Positions 24,204 to 32,987 of a stretch of DNA of 64,000 nucleotides are shown here, piece after piece. Source of the stretch: Pokkaliibacter sp. MBI-7 (GTDB lineage Bacteria > Pseudomonadota > Gammaproteobacteria > Pseudomonadales > Balneatricaceae); assembly GCF_029846635.1 (NCBI RefSeq), contig NZ_JARVTG010000001.1, forward strand, positions 1,394,501 through 1,458,500, read 5' to 3'. Position numbers and translations under genes: made by a program. The number at the start of each line of letters is the position of its first letter. The stretch's first letter is position 1. A model generated the notes under the pieces. That model was not told where the DNA came from and did no database searches. It saw nothing but the letters and a program-made list of their open reading frames with translations.

Positions 24204-24239
24204 CGAACCGCTGCCGCACGGCACTCTCTGGCAAGCGTG

Positions 24240-25628
24240 CTAGTACTCATCCTTGTAGGAGTCATAGATCTCTCGGGCCAGATCCTCAAAGCGGGTGTAT
24301 TTACCGATAAAGGCCAACCGACAGGTGCCGATGGGGCCGTTACGCTGCTTACCGATAATGATCTCAGCCACCCCTTTGTCGGGAGAATCTTCGTTATAGA
24401 CCTCATCACGGTAGATAAACATGATGACGTCGGCATCCTGCTCGATGGAGCCTGACTCCCTGAGATCGGAGTTGATAGGACGTTTATTGGGACGGTTTTC
24501 CAGACTACGGTTGAGCTGAGAGAGCGCAATCACCGGGCAATGCAGCTCTTTCGCCAGCGCCTTCAGCGAGCGCGAGATCTCTGCCACTTCCTGAGTACGG
24601 CTCTCAACGTTGCCACCCAGCCGCATCAGCTGCAGGTAGTCGACCATGATCAGCCCCATGGAGCCATGCTCACGATGAATTCGCCGGGCACGGGCACGCA
24701 TCTCACTGGGTGTCAGGCCTGGCTGATCGTCGATATACAGCGGCTTGTTACGCAGCATATGCACTGCCCCCGTCAGTCGGGTCCACTCCTCGGGATCCAT
24801 CTGTCCGGTACGCACATTCCCCAGCGGGATTTTGCCAAGGGACGCCAGCATACGCATCATCAGCTGTTCGGCAGGCATCTCCAGACTGAATACGAGCACC
24901 GGTTTGTTACCCTGCACGACGACGTTCTGCACAACGTTCATGGCAAAGGTAGTCTTCCCCATGGAAGGACGCGCAGCGACGATAATCATGTCCGATGGCT
25001 GCATGCCCGAGGTCATCCGGTCCAGATCCGAGAAGCCGGTACTTGCACCGGTCATCTCGCCACCCTGCTGATTGAGCAGATCAATACGCTCGATCGTCTG
25101 CGCCAGAATAGGGTTTACGCCCACTGGCCCCGCAGCCTGGGTTCGGCTTTCTGCAATCTTGAATACTTTGGCTTCCGCCTCATTGAGCACTTCCGGACCG
25201 GTCCGCCCTTCCGGATGATACGCCAGATCCATGATTTCACCACTGATACCAATAAGCTGGCGCAGCAGTGAGCGGTCACGCACGATTTCGGCATACGCGC
25301 GAATATTGGCAGTACTCGGCGTGTTCTGTACCAGCTCTCCGAGGTAAACCAGACCACCGGCATGCTCAAGCTCTGCGCGGGACTCCAGTTCCTCCGACAG
25401 CGTAATGATATCCAGTGGCATCTGCTGACTGATCAGCTGCGCCATGGCCCGGAAGATCAGGCGATGATTGCGACGATAGAAATCGTCTTCGGTCAGCTGC
25501 TCAGCGACGGTATCCCAGGCCTGGTTATCCAGCAGGACACCACCCAGTACCGACTGTTCAGCTTCAATTGAATGAGGAGGGAGCTTTAAGGCTTCTGTTT
25601 CCTGGTCGGGAAGCGTATCCATCAACAT
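24240..25628 (-). CDS. dnaB: Replicative DNA helicase DnaB
   Basis: Hexameric helicase that unwinds DNA at the replication fork. About 462 residues: N-terminal primase-interacting domain (PHSIEAEQSVLGGVLLDN), then a RecA-like motor with Walker A RPSMGKTTFAMN, Walker B region GLIMVDYLQLM and the H3/H4 segment CPVIALSQLNRSLENRPNKR. No intein. The start is not certain: TTG 25637, ATG 25628 and ATG 25622 are in frame; I use 25628, which has a weak GAGA upstream. It follows rplI, separated by a terminator. Confidence 0.96.
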   Translation of the reverse strand: MLMDTLPDQETEALKLPPHSIEAEQSVLGGVLLDNQAWDTVAEQLTEDDFYRRNHRLIFRAMAQLISQQMPLDIITLSEELESRAELEHAGGLVYLGELVQNTPSTANIRAYAEIVRDRSLLRQLIGISGEIMDLAYHPEGRTGPEVLNEAEAKVFKIAESRTQAAGPVGVNPILAQTIERIDLLNQQGGEMTGASTGFSDLDRMTSGMQPSDMIIVAARPSMGKTTFAMNVVQNVVVQGNKPVLVFSLEMPAEQLMMRMLASLGKIPLGNVRTGQMDPEEWTRLTGAVHMLRNKPLYIDDQPGLTPSEMRARARRIHREHGSMGLIMVDYLQLMRLGGNVESRTQEVAEISRSLKALAKELHCPVIALSQLNRSLENRPNKRPINSDLRESGSIEQDADVIMFIYRDEVYNEDSPDKGVAEIIIGKQRNGPIGTCRLAFIGKYTRFEDLAREIYDSYKDEY

Positions 25629-25724
25629 CAGTCTCAATAGACAAACCGGGCTATTACCCTATACCAGAGCAGCTCGCCTGGGAATCTCACCATAACTCGG
25701 TGGACTCTGATAGGGCATAAACAC

Positions 25725-25748
25725 AAACACCCGCCGAAGCGGGTGTTT
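25725..25748 (-). terminator. Intrinsic terminator of the rpsF-rplI operon
   Basis: Perfect 10-base arms AAACACCCGC and GCGGGTGTTT with a 4-base loop, 36 bases past the rplI stop. On the minus strand it is followed by GTGTTTATG, so the T tract is interrupted. It separates the ribosomal genes from dnaB. Confidence 0.7.
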
Positions 25749-25783
25749 GCAGTCATCTTGACGACGACCGATAAAGCGTCAGC

Positions 25784-26230
25784 TTATTCAGCTACCACGA
25801 TGATGGTAACTTTGGCAGACACTTCAGGGTGCAGCTGGATAGCTACTTCGAATTCGCCAGTGTGACGCAGAGCGCCATTGGGCAGACGAACTTCTGACTT
25901 GTCTACAGCGATACCGGCAGCAGTGATGGCATCAGCCAGATCACGAGTACCGATAGAGCCGAACAGTTTGCCTTCGTCACCGGCTTTGGCAACGATAGAC
26001 AGTTCGATTTCAGCCAGTTGAGTAGCGCGAGACTGGGCAGTAGCCAGCTTATCAGCAGCTGCTTTTTCCAGCTCGGCACGGCGAGCTTCAAAAGCTTCAA
26101 CGTTAGCAGAAGTAGCCATAACTGCCTTGCCATAAGGCATCAGGAAGTTACGACCGTAACCAGCTTTAACTTTAACTCTGTCGCCCAAGCCACCCAGCTT
26201 GCCGACTTTCTCGAGCAGAATAACTTCCAT
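25784..26230 (-). CDS. rplI: 50S ribosomal protein L9
   Basis: L9 extends from the L1 stalk base and restrains frameshifting. 148 residues with MEVILLEKVGKLGGLGDRVK and KAGYGRNFLMPYGKAV at the N-terminus, a long connecting helix (about 45-75) and the C-terminal rRNA-binding domain. The ATG at 26230 is the family start. It ends the rpsF-rpsR-DUF2232-rplI unit. Confidence 0.97.
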   Translation of the reverse strand: MEVILLEKVGKLGGLGDRVKVKAGYGRNFLMPYGKAVMATSANVEAFEARRAELEKAAADKLATAQSRATQLAEIELSIVAKAGDEGKLFGSIGTRDLADAITAAGIAVDKSEVRLPNGALRHTGEFEVAIQLHPEVSAKVTIIVVAE

Positions 26231-26259
26231 CTCGTAAACCTCTGTTTGCACAACCCGGG

Positions 26260-27105
26260 TCAGACCATCGGGTTAAGTCTTCTGCGGATATTGATCAACG
26301 AGTCGATCACACCCAGCAGCATCAATAAAGGATACACATACGGTCCAAGCAGGAACAGTGCCACATAAAGTGCACCCAGCCATGCTTTACCCAGTGCCTT
26401 GATACCTATTACCCCGTGAACCAAGGCTAACCCTGCAACGACCAGCGGCAGAGACAACACCGGCAGCCAACGCAGCCACTCGGGGCCTGCTCCCGCTCCC
26501 AGCATCAGAACAAAGCCTAACGCCAGTGCCAGCCAGGCCGGCAGTCTGAGCTGATGAAACTCCGCTCTGAAACCACCGGGATTGTAAAGATCTGCTTGCC
26601 AAGCTCTCGCCATCATCACACTGCCGAGGTTGATAGCACACTGAAAAGCCGCTAGAGCGCCTATCAGTAATTGCATCAGCCAGTGTCGGGCATCACTCGG
26701 TACAGGACCGTCTACCACTGACGCCAACCAGCTGTCGCTGAGGGTCTGCAGTTGGCTGACCAGAGCCTGCAGGGCCATGGGCAGCACACCACTCAACAAC
26801 AAGCCAATTAGCGTTGACACCAACAGGACCTGGGGCCACGACACTGTCGCCCGCAACACCCAGGCCAGTATAAAGGTGCCAAGCAAGCTCATCAGTGGCG
26901 TGGGATCACCCATGGCCCACCAAGCCAGTGTGGGCGGCAAGGCCCAGACTACAATCTTTACGCCCTCCCGGTAGCCTCTACGCAAGGTCACCAGGCTCAC
27001 GGTTGCCGCACTCAGCCAAAACATCATTGGCAGTACGGCACAAACAACAGCAACCAATAAGGCCTGTCTGCGGCCTTGCATGAGGTACTCAGCAAGTGCA
27101 CGCAT
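26260..27105 (-). CDS. DUF2232 (YybS-like) membrane protein
   Basis: 281 residues with about eight hydrophobic segments spread over the whole length (for example ALLVAVVCAVLPMMFWLS, LLVSTLIGLLLSGVLPMAL, LALALGFVLMLGAG). This DUF2232-type protein lies between rpsR and rplI in Pseudomonas and relatives. Its function is not known. It starts 14 bases after rpsR, so it is co-transcribed with ribosomal genes. It has no soluble catalytic motif. Confidence 0.85.
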   Translation of the reverse strand: MRALAEYLMQGRRQALLVAVVCAVLPMMFWLSAATVSLVTLRRGYREGVKIVVWALPPTLAWWAMGDPTPLMSLLGTFILAWVLRATVSWPQVLLVSTLIGLLLSGVLPMALQALVSQLQTLSDSWLASVVDGPVPSDARHWLMQLLIGALAAFQCAINLGSVMMARAWQADLYNPGGFRAEFHQLRLPAWLALALGFVLMLGAGAGPEWLRWLPVLSLPLVVAGLALVHGVIGIKALGKAWLGALYVALFLLGPYVYPLLMLLGVIDSLINIRRRLNPMV

Positions 27106-27119
27106 GCCTTAGCGGTTCC

Positions 27120-27347
27120 TTATTTGTGGCTGTCGGTGTAAGGCAGCAGAGCCAGGAAACGAGCACGCTTGATAGCGGTCGCCAGCTGACGCTGATAACG
27201 GGCACGGGTACCGGTGATACGGCTAGGAACGATCTTGCCGGTCTCGGTGATGTAGCCCTTCAGGGTTTCGATGTCTTTGTAATCGATTTCCTTCACATTT
27301 TCGGCTGTGAAGCGGCAAAACTTTCTACGACGGAAAAAACGCGCCAT
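27120..27347 (-). CDS. rpsR: 30S ribosomal protein S18
   Basis: S18 forms a heterodimer with S6 on the 30S platform. 75 residues with RFFRRRKFCRFTAENVKEID and SRITGTRARYQRQLATAIKR, fully typical. It follows rpsF by 41 bases; together S6 and S18 can bind the rpsF leader in many bacteria. Confidence 0.97.
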   Translation of the reverse strand: MARFFRRRKFCRFTAENVKEIDYKDIETLKGYITETGKIVPSRITGTRARYQRQLATAIKRARFLALLPYTDSHK

Positions 27348-27388
27348 CTGTAAAACTCCTCAATCAGTTAAGTAAAAGAAAACCCAGC

Positions 27389-27802
27389 TTATTCTTCGCT
27401 GGTTTCTTCTGCTTTTTCAGCTACGTCGTTCTGCTCTGCATTAGCAGCGTTGTCTTCACGACGGGGACGACGCTCTTCACGGCTTTCAGCAGCTTTGATT
27501 GGGGATACTTCGGTGACTGCATCTTTACGGCGCAGAACCATGTTACGGATAACAGCATCGTTGTAGCGGAACAGATCTTCCAGTTCGTCCATGACTTCCT
27601 GGGTCGCTTCAACGTTCATCAGCACGTAGTGTGCCTTGTGGATTTTATTGATTGGGTAAGCCAGCTGACGACGGCCCCAATCTTCCAGACGGTGGATCTT
27701 ACCGTTAACACCTTCGATCATAGAGGTGTAACGCTCGATCATAGCTGGAACTTGTTCGCTCTGGTCCGGATGTACCAGAAACACGATTTCGTAATGACGC
27801 AT
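27389..27802 (-). CDS. rpsF: 30S ribosomal protein S6
   Basis: S6 pairs with S18. 137 residues: MRHYEIVFLVHPDQSEQVPA, WGRRQLAYPINKIHKAHYVL and FRYNDAVIRNMVLRRKDA are conserved. The tail from about residue 105 is highly charged and Glu-rich; in E. coli such tails receive extra glutamates from RimK. Its ribosome site lies in a small hairpin at 27803-27815. Confidence 0.97.
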   Translation of the reverse strand: MRHYEIVFLVHPDQSEQVPAMIERYTSMIEGVNGKIHRLEDWGRRQLAYPINKIHKAHYVLMNVEATQEVMDELEDLFRYNDAVIRNMVLRRKDAVTEVSPIKAAESREERRPRREDNAANAEQNDVAEKAEETSEE

Positions 27803-27818
27803 GTAAGCTCCTTACGGG
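27803..27818 (-). promoter_or_regulatory. Hairpin holding the rpsF ribosome site
   Basis: Directly before the rpsF ATG the minus strand reads CCCGTAAGGAGCTTAC. GTAAG and CTTAC pair around GAG, burying most of the AAGGAG ribosome site, and CCCG lies just upstream. Many bacteria have an S6:S18-binding element with a CCG bulge in this leader; whether this is one needs folding and alignment. Confidence 0.4.
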
Positions 27819-27889
27819 TTAACAGCCCCTCAACAGCACACTTCTGCACAGTTAAGAAGCAAGGAGGATAGAAAGGGTATTTCAAAGAG

Positions 27890-27932
27890 CGCATCATTTT
27901 AGTGATGCAGCTGGCACTATGCAAGCCAGCTG
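27890..27932. repeat. Two adjacent inverted repeats between rpsF and dapB
   Basis: GCATCA and TGATGC flank a 6-base loop, and the adjoining CAGCTGGC and GCCAGCTG (27908-27915, 27925-27932) flank a 9-base loop. No T tract of note follows on either strand. They lie in the 209-base gap upstream of rpsF and could belong to its leader or be operator sites. Confidence 0.5.
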
Positions 27933-28011
27933 TACAGCATTTAAGCAACTTGGGCGACGTCTACCACCTTCCCAAGCAGTTACCAGTAAGCTTCGGCAGC
28001 ACCTGCGATGC

Positions 28012-28815
28012 CTAACGCAACCCGAGTACATCCTGCATGTCAAAGTTGCCTGTGGTTTTATCGTCCAGCCATACCGCTGCACGCACTGCCCCCTTAGCAA
28101 AGGTCATACGACTGGATGCCTTGTGGGTAATTTCAATGCGTTCCCCCTCAGTTGCGAATAGCACAGTGTGGTCACCGACCACATCACCACCACGCACTGT
28201 AGCAAAACCGATCTGCTCGGCGGGGCGGGCTCCAATCTGCCCTTCGCGCCCGTAAACGGCACAGCTTTTAAGATCGCGCTGTAATGCATCAGCAACCACT
28301 TCCCCCAACAGCAGGGCAGTCCCGGATGGAGAGTCAATCTTATGACGATGATGCGCTTCGATAATTTCGATATCGTACCCATCACCCAGCGTCTGTGCGG
28401 CCAGCTGCAATAGCTTGAGACAAACGTTGATACCCACACTCATATTCGGTGCGAATACGATGGCCGTGCGCGCACCCGCATCCGTAATCTGTTGCTTCTG
28501 AGCATCATTCAGACCGGTGGTGCCCACCACCAGTTTTTTGCCATGGGCAGCACAGAAGGCGACGGTCTGTTCAGTGACCCCCGGTTTGGTAAAGTCAATC
28601 AGCACGTCAAAATCGCTGACCACCTTATCGAGGCTGTCACTGGCATAAATACCCAGCTTACCAATTCCGGCCACTTCGCCCAGATCTGCACCTACCAGGC
28701 TGCTGCCCATTGACACAATCCCGGCACCTAAAGCCGCAGAATCGTGCTGCTGAATCGCTTCAATCAGGTTGCGCCCCATTCGGCCGGCAGCACCCATGAT
28801 GGCAATACGCGTCAT
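28012..28815 (-). CDS. dapB: 4-hydroxy-tetrahydrodipicolinate reductase
   Basis: Second committed step to diaminopimelate and lysine, using NAD(P)H. 267 residues: Rossmann motif IAIMGAAGRMGRNLIEAI, GTTGLNDAQKQQI, and the catalytic/substrate segment EAHHRHKIDSPSGTALLLGE. It lies about 100 bases after dnaJ behind a strong terminator, and AGGA precedes the ATG. In Pseudomonas carAB follows dapB; here rpsF lies upstream of it on the map and carA is not adjacent. Confidence 0.96.
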   Translation of the reverse strand: MTRIAIMGAAGRMGRNLIEAIQQHDSAALGAGIVSMGSSLVGADLGEVAGIGKLGIYASDSLDKVVSDFDVLIDFTKPGVTEQTVAFCAAHGKKLVVGTTGLNDAQKQQITDAGARTAIVFAPNMSVGINVCLKLLQLAAQTLGDGYDIEIIEAHHRHKIDSPSGTALLLGEVVADALQRDLKSCAVYGREGQIGARPAEQIGFATVRGGDVVGDHTVLFATEGERIEITHKASSRMTFAKGAVRAAVWLDDKTTGNFDMQDVLGLR

Positions 28816-28861
28816 GTTGTTATCCTGTATTCACAGTCAAATTCAGAGGTGGCGAGATTAT

Positions 28862-28891
28862 AAAGAAAAAGGGCGACCATGGTCGCCCTTT
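28862..28891 (-). terminator. Intrinsic terminator of dnaJ
   Basis: A perfect palindrome at 28868-28891 (arms AAAGGGCGAC and GTCGCCCTTT, loop CATG) lies 27 bases after the dnaJ stop. On the minus strand it is followed by TTCTTTATAATC. The TATAAT there (28862-28857) could also serve as a -10 for dapB, but no matching -35 is visible. Confidence 0.8.
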
Positions 28892-28917
28892 CCTGTCGCG
28901 AATACCACTGCATCCGC

Positions 28918-30063
28918 TTACTTCATATCTTCAAAAAACTTCTTCACGCCATCAAAGAAGGATTTGGTACGAGGCGCATGGCGCTCATCCTGGTCCTTCA
29001 TTGTCGCTTGAAACTCCTGCAGCAACTCTTTCTGACGCGCTGTCAAATTGACCGGAGTCTCAACCACGATACGGCAGATCAGGTCACCTGCTGCACCGCC
29101 GCGGACTGGCACCACGCCTTTGCCACGCAGACGGAACTGCTTGCCCGTCTGAGTTTCCGTCGGAATCTTGAGACGGACACGACCATCCAGTGTTGGTACT
29201 TCAAGTTCACCACCGAGAGCAGCATCAACGATGCTGACCGGTACGTCACAGAACAGATTCTTGCCATCACGCTCAAAAATCGGATGTTCACGTACCGATA
29301 CCTGTACGTACAGATCACCTGCCGGACCACCCTGCACCCCCGCCTCGCCTTCACCTGAAAGACGAATACGGTCACCAGTATCAACACCTGCCGGAATTTT
29401 GACGCTGAGAGTCTTGGTCTTTTCAACCCGACCACGACCATGGCAGTCGCCACAAGGATCAGTGATTACCTTGCCACTGCCGTGACAGGCAGGGCACGTC
29501 TGCTGCACAGAGAAGAAACCCTGCTGCATACGAATCTGTCCCGCGCCACCGCAGGTAGAACAGGTCTGTGGCTGAGTCCCTTTTTTCGCTCCACTGCCAT
29601 GGCAAGTGTCGCACTCTGACAAAGATGGAATTGTCAGGGATTTCTGACAGCCCTTGACAGCTTCTTCAAGCTCCAGCTCCAAGGTGTAACGCAAGTCCGA
29701 GCCACGCTGAGGACCTCCTCGTCCACCACGGGCAAAGCCGCCGCCACCACCAAAAATATCGCCGAAGACATCCCCAAAAATATCCTGGAAACTGCCCCCA
29801 CCAAAACCACCCCCACCAAAGCCGCCTGCGGCATTGGGATCAACGCCAGCATGACCGAACTGATCATATGCGGCCTTTTTCTGGGCATCGGACAACACTT
29901 CGTAGGCCTCGTTCACTTCTTTGAACTTGGCTTCCGCCTCACTGTCATCCGGATTACGGTCCGGATGAAACTTCATGGCCATGCGCCGGTAGGCTTTCTT
30001 GATGTCCTGCTCAGAGGCATCGCGCTGCAGCCCCAGCACTTCATAGAAATCGCGTTTTGACAT
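28918..30063 (-). CDS. dnaJ: Chaperone DnaJ
   Basis: Hsp40 co-chaperone that delivers clients to DnaK and stimulates its ATPase. 381 residues: J domain 1-70 with the HPD motif (MKFHPDRNP), a Gly/Phe-rich linker (about 75-115), four CxxCxGxG zinc repeats (CDTCHGSG, CSTCGGAG, CPACHGSG, CGDCHGRG), and the C-terminal substrate domain. It follows dnaK after 135 bases containing a hairpin. Confidence 0.97.
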   Translation of the reverse strand: MSKRDFYEVLGLQRDASEQDIKKAYRRMAMKFHPDRNPDDSEAEAKFKEVNEAYEVLSDAQKKAAYDQFGHAGVDPNAAGGFGGGGFGGGSFQDIFGDVFGDIFGGGGGFARGGRGGPQRGSDLRYTLELELEEAVKGCQKSLTIPSLSECDTCHGSGAKKGTQPQTCSTCGGAGQIRMQQGFFSVQQTCPACHGSGKVITDPCGDCHGRGRVEKTKTLSVKIPAGVDTGDRIRLSGEGEAGVQGGPAGDLYVQVSVREHPIFERDGKNLFCDVPVSIVDAALGGELEVPTLDGRVRLKIPTETQTGKQFRLRGKGVVPVRGGAAGDLICRIVVETPVNLTARQKELLQEFQATMKDQDERHAPRTKSFFDGVKKFFEDMK

Positions 30064-30109
30064 GATCTTCGCTGGCTAGCTGTACCGGCACTGCCGGTGA
30101 CTCCAATGG

Positions 30110-30134
30110 AAAAGGCGCAGTCTACCTGCGCCTT
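30110..30134 (-). terminator. Hairpin between dnaK and dnaJ
   Basis: Arms AAGGCGCAG and CTGCGCCTT (9 pairs, 5-base loop) are followed on the minus strand by TTTTCC when the stem-end bases are counted. The short T tract suggests a partial terminator or processing site that lowers dnaJ relative to dnaK. Confidence 0.45.
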
Positions 30135-30198
30135 CGTCAACTTCAAAGCCGAGTTGTCAGCGAATTACGTGGATAATCCGCTAACGAGTGAAAGACTC

Positions 30199-32118
30199 TT
30201 ACTTCTTATCGTCCTTCACTTCTTCAAACTCGGCGTCAACCGCATCATCCTGCTTGGCGCCAGCATCCTGAGCACCACCTGCAGCCTGTTCCTGGCTTGC
30301 CGCTTCTGCATACATTTTTTGCGCCAGACCAGACAATGCCTCGGTCAGTTCCTCTGTTTTGCTGGTGATGACGTCTTTATCATCCCCTTTCAGCGCTTCT
30401 TCCACAGCCTTAATGGCTGCTTCAATCTTTGCTTTCTCTTCAGCAGTGGCCTTATCACCGGCATCCTTCAGAGTTTTGTGGGCAGTGTGTACCATGCCGT
30501 CGGCACCGTTACGCGCCTGCACCAGCTCCTCAAACTTCTTGTCTTCGGCAGCATTGGCTTCAGCATCACGTACCATCTTTTCAATCTCTTCATCACTCAG
30601 ACCGGATGAAGCCTTGATAACGATAGACTGCTCTTTACCTGTGGCCTTGTCCTTCGCAGAGACGTTCAAAATACCGTTGGCATCGATATCAAAGCTAACT
30701 TCGACCTGTGGTACACCGCGAGGTGCAGGAGGAATATCAGACAGATCGAAACGACCCAGCGATTTATTCTGAGTAGCTTGCTTACGCTCACCCTGCAATA
30801 CATGAATGGTTACAGCAGTCTGGTTGTCGTCAGCAGTCGAGAACACCTGCGACTTGCGAGTCGGAATAGTGGTGTTCTTGTCGATCAGCGGAGTCATCAC
30901 GCCACCCATGGTTTCGATACCCAGAGTCAGCGGAGTGACGTCCAGCAGCAGCACGTCTTTTACATCACCAGATAAGACGGCGCCCTGAATGGCGGCTCCC
31001 ATTGCTACCGCTTCGTCGGGGTTTACATCACGACGTGGCTCTTTACCAAAGAAAGCCTTCACTTTCTCCAGCACCATCGGCATACGAGTCTGGCCACCCA
31101 CCAGAATAACTTCGTCGATTTCAGCAGGCTTCAGACCAGCATCATTCAACGCGATACGGCAGGGCTCCAGTGAACGCTGCACCAGATCCTCAACCAGGGA
31201 TTCCAGCTTGGCACGAGTCACCTTGATGTTCAGGTGCTTGGGACCTGTTGCGTCAGCAGTGATGTAAGGCAAGTTAACGTCAGTCTGCTGAGCAGAAGAC
31301 AGTTCAATCTTAGCCTTTTCCGCAGCCTCTTTCAGACGCTGCATGGCCAGAGGATCGCCCTTCAGATCAATGCTGCTTTCCTTTTTGAACTCGCTGGCCA
31401 GATAGTCGATCAGCGCCAGGTCAAAGTCTTCACCACCCAGGAAGGTGTCACCATTGGTAGAAAGTACTTCAAACTGCTTTTCGCCATCGACATCGGCAAT
31501 CTCAATGATAGAGATATCGAAAGTACCACCACCCAAGTCATAGACAGCGATCTTGGAGTCGCCGCCTTTCTTGTCCATACCGTATGCCAGTGCAGCGGCA
31601 GTAGGCTCGTTAATGATACGTTTGACATCCAGACCCGCGATGCGGCCAGCGTCTTTGGTAGCCTGACGCTGAGAGTCATTGAAGTAAGCAGGAACGGTAA
31701 TAACCGCTGCGGTCACTTCTTCGCCAAGATAATCCTCAGCGGTCTTTTTCATTTTCTTCAGTACTTCAGCAGATACCTGCGGAGGAGCCATTTTCTTACC
31801 TTTGGCTTCTACCCAGGCATCACCGTTGTCAGCGCCAACAATTTTGTAAGGCACCATCTTGATGTCTTTCTGCACGACATCATCAGCAAACTTGCGACCG
31901 ATCAGACGCTTAACTGCATACAGAGTGTTATGAGGATTGGTAACGGCCTGGCGTTTGGCAGGCTGACCAACCAACACTTCGCTGTCGTCAGCATAAGCGA
32001 CGATAGAAGGCGTAGTACGCGCGCCTTCAGCGTTTTCAATAACGCGAACCTTATCCCCCTCCAGTACGGCCACGCAGGAGTTGGTGGTTCCCAAGTCGAT
32101 ACCAATAATTTTGCCCAT
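30199..32118 (-). CDS. dnaK: Chaperone DnaK (Hsp70)
   Basis: ATP-driven Hsp70 chaperone. 639 residues: nucleotide-binding domain 1-385 with IIGIDLGTTNSCVAVLEG and AVYDLGGGTFDISIIEI, a linker with the DVLLLDVTPLTLGIETMGG segment, the peptide-binding domain, and a C-terminal lid ending DAVDAEFEEVKDDKK. I choose the ATG at 32118 (MGKIIGID) with GAGG upstream; a TTG at 32127 is less likely. It lies 118 bases after grpE. The leader has a TTGAAA (32210-32205) without a good heat-shock -10. Confidence 0.98.
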   Translation of the reverse strand: MGKIIGIDLGTTNSCVAVLEGDKVRVIENAEGARTTPSIVAYADDSEVLVGQPAKRQAVTNPHNTLYAVKRLIGRKFADDVVQKDIKMVPYKIVGADNGDAWVEAKGKKMAPPQVSAEVLKKMKKTAEDYLGEEVTAAVITVPAYFNDSQRQATKDAGRIAGLDVKRIINEPTAAALAYGMDKKGGDSKIAVYDLGGGTFDISIIEIADVDGEKQFEVLSTNGDTFLGGEDFDLALIDYLASEFKKESSIDLKGDPLAMQRLKEAAEKAKIELSSAQQTDVNLPYITADATGPKHLNIKVTRAKLESLVEDLVQRSLEPCRIALNDAGLKPAEIDEVILVGGQTRMPMVLEKVKAFFGKEPRRDVNPDEAVAMGAAIQGAVLSGDVKDVLLLDVTPLTLGIETMGGVMTPLIDKNTTIPTRKSQVFSTADDNQTAVTIHVLQGERKQATQNKSLGRFDLSDIPPAPRGVPQVEVSFDIDANGILNVSAKDKATGKEQSIVIKASSGLSDEEIEKMVRDAEANAAEDKKFEELVQARNGADGMVHTAHKTLKDAGDKATAEEKAKIEAAIKAVEEALKGDDKDVITSKTEELTEALSGLAQKMYAEAASQEQAAGGAQDAGAKQDDAVDAEFEEVKDDKK

Positions 32119-32147
32119 AGTATTCAAACCTCAGAATTCAGTCTCAG

Positions 32148-32164
32148 GGGAGCACCTTGCTCCC
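32148..32164 (-). repeat. Hairpin in the dnaK leader
   Basis: Perfect 7-base arms GGGAGCA and TGCTCCC with a 3-base loop, 30 bases before the dnaK ATG. No T tract follows. It may affect translation or mRNA stability. Confidence 0.4.
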
Positions 32165-32236
32165 TAAATCAGCTTGGCTTGTAAGGTTGGTCCGCTTTCA
32201 GTTATTTCAAGTCCACACCTTACTTTTTTAATGACT

Positions 32237-32812
32237 TCAGGCCTTGCCTTTAGAAACCACCACCATCGCAGGGCGCAGCAGGCGACCATTGAGGGTATAG
32301 CCTTTCATCATGACATCAACGACCTTGTTCGCATCCATTTCCGGGTGCGGAATCATGGTCACCGCCTGGTGCAAATCTGGATTAAAGTCTTCGCCCACAG
32401 GATGCACAGTACCGACGTTGAACTTTTCCAATGTTTTGACAAACAGATCGAGGGTCATTTCCACCCCTTCACGTACAGCCAGCAGATGCTCGCTGTCCCC
32501 TTGGGACGACTGAATAGCGCGCTCCAGATTGTCGACGATGGGAAGCAGCTCACCAGCAAATTTTTCCAGCGCATAACGATGTGCCTTTTCCACATCCTGC
32601 TCCGCGCGACGGCGGCTATTCTGCATTTCTGCCTGCGCACGCAGCGCCTGTTCACGTGCGTCATTGAGCTGCTGCTTCAGCTGGTCGACTTCGCTCTGCA
32701 GCGCCTCAATACCAGGTTCAGCATCTGCAGTCTGCCCAGCGTCACACTGCTCTTCTGCAATAGTGTCCTTCACTTCGTCCTGCTCAGGTGCAGTGTTCTC
32801 GTGGTTCGCCAT
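32237..32812 (-). CDS. grpE: Nucleotide exchange factor GrpE
   Basis: Releases ADP from DnaK. 191 residues: acidic N-terminus, long coiled coil (about 35-90), then the beta-wing region with VREGVEMTLDLFVKTLEKF and HPVGEDFNPDLHQAVTMI. It is the first gene of grpE-dnaK-dnaJ, behind a sigma-32-type promoter, and is divergent from recN. Confidence 0.96.
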   Translation of the reverse strand: MANHENTAPEQDEVKDTIAEEQCDAGQTADAEPGIEALQSEVDQLKQQLNDAREQALRAQAEMQNSRRRAEQDVEKAHRYALEKFAGELLPIVDNLERAIQSSQGDSEHLLAVREGVEMTLDLFVKTLEKFNVGTVHPVGEDFNPDLHQAVTMIPHPEMDANKVVDVMMKGYTLNGRLLRPAMVVVSKGKA

Positions 32813-32925
32813 GGGCCAATCCTCTTAAGCTGTTGGTTAAGTCTCAACAATCTTTGTTTATTCATCACCGGCAAGTCATTGCCTTGGTGCCCCACCGGGT
32901 AGGCAGGGGAACAAGTTGGGCAGCA

Positions 32926-32953
32926 ATATGGGAACGATCAGAGCACTTTCAAG
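32926..32953 (-). promoter_or_regulatory. Sigma-32 (heat-shock) promoter of grpE-dnaK-dnaJ
   Basis: On the minus strand CTTGAAA (32953-32947) and TCCCATAT (32933-32926) lie 13 bases apart. The E. coli heat-shock consensus is CTTGAAA, 12-15 bases, CCCCATNT; only one position differs. It lies 113 bases before the grpE ATG. Confidence 0.75.
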
Positions 32954-32987
32954 TCACCACACTGTTTAAAATGTCAGCAAAAAGCCA

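Noticed and set aside
28857..28885. dapB promoter using TATAAT at 28862-28857
   Set aside because: The expected -35 position reads CGACCA inside the dnaJ terminator stem; no acceptable -35 box.
31234..32184. Long plus-strand open frame opposite dnaK
   Set aside because: A codon-bias shadow of dnaK; no start signal or domain.
32180..32210. Second heat-shock promoter directly before dnaK
   Set aside because: CTTGAAA is present, but the -10 position reads ACCAACCT, too far from CCCCATNT.
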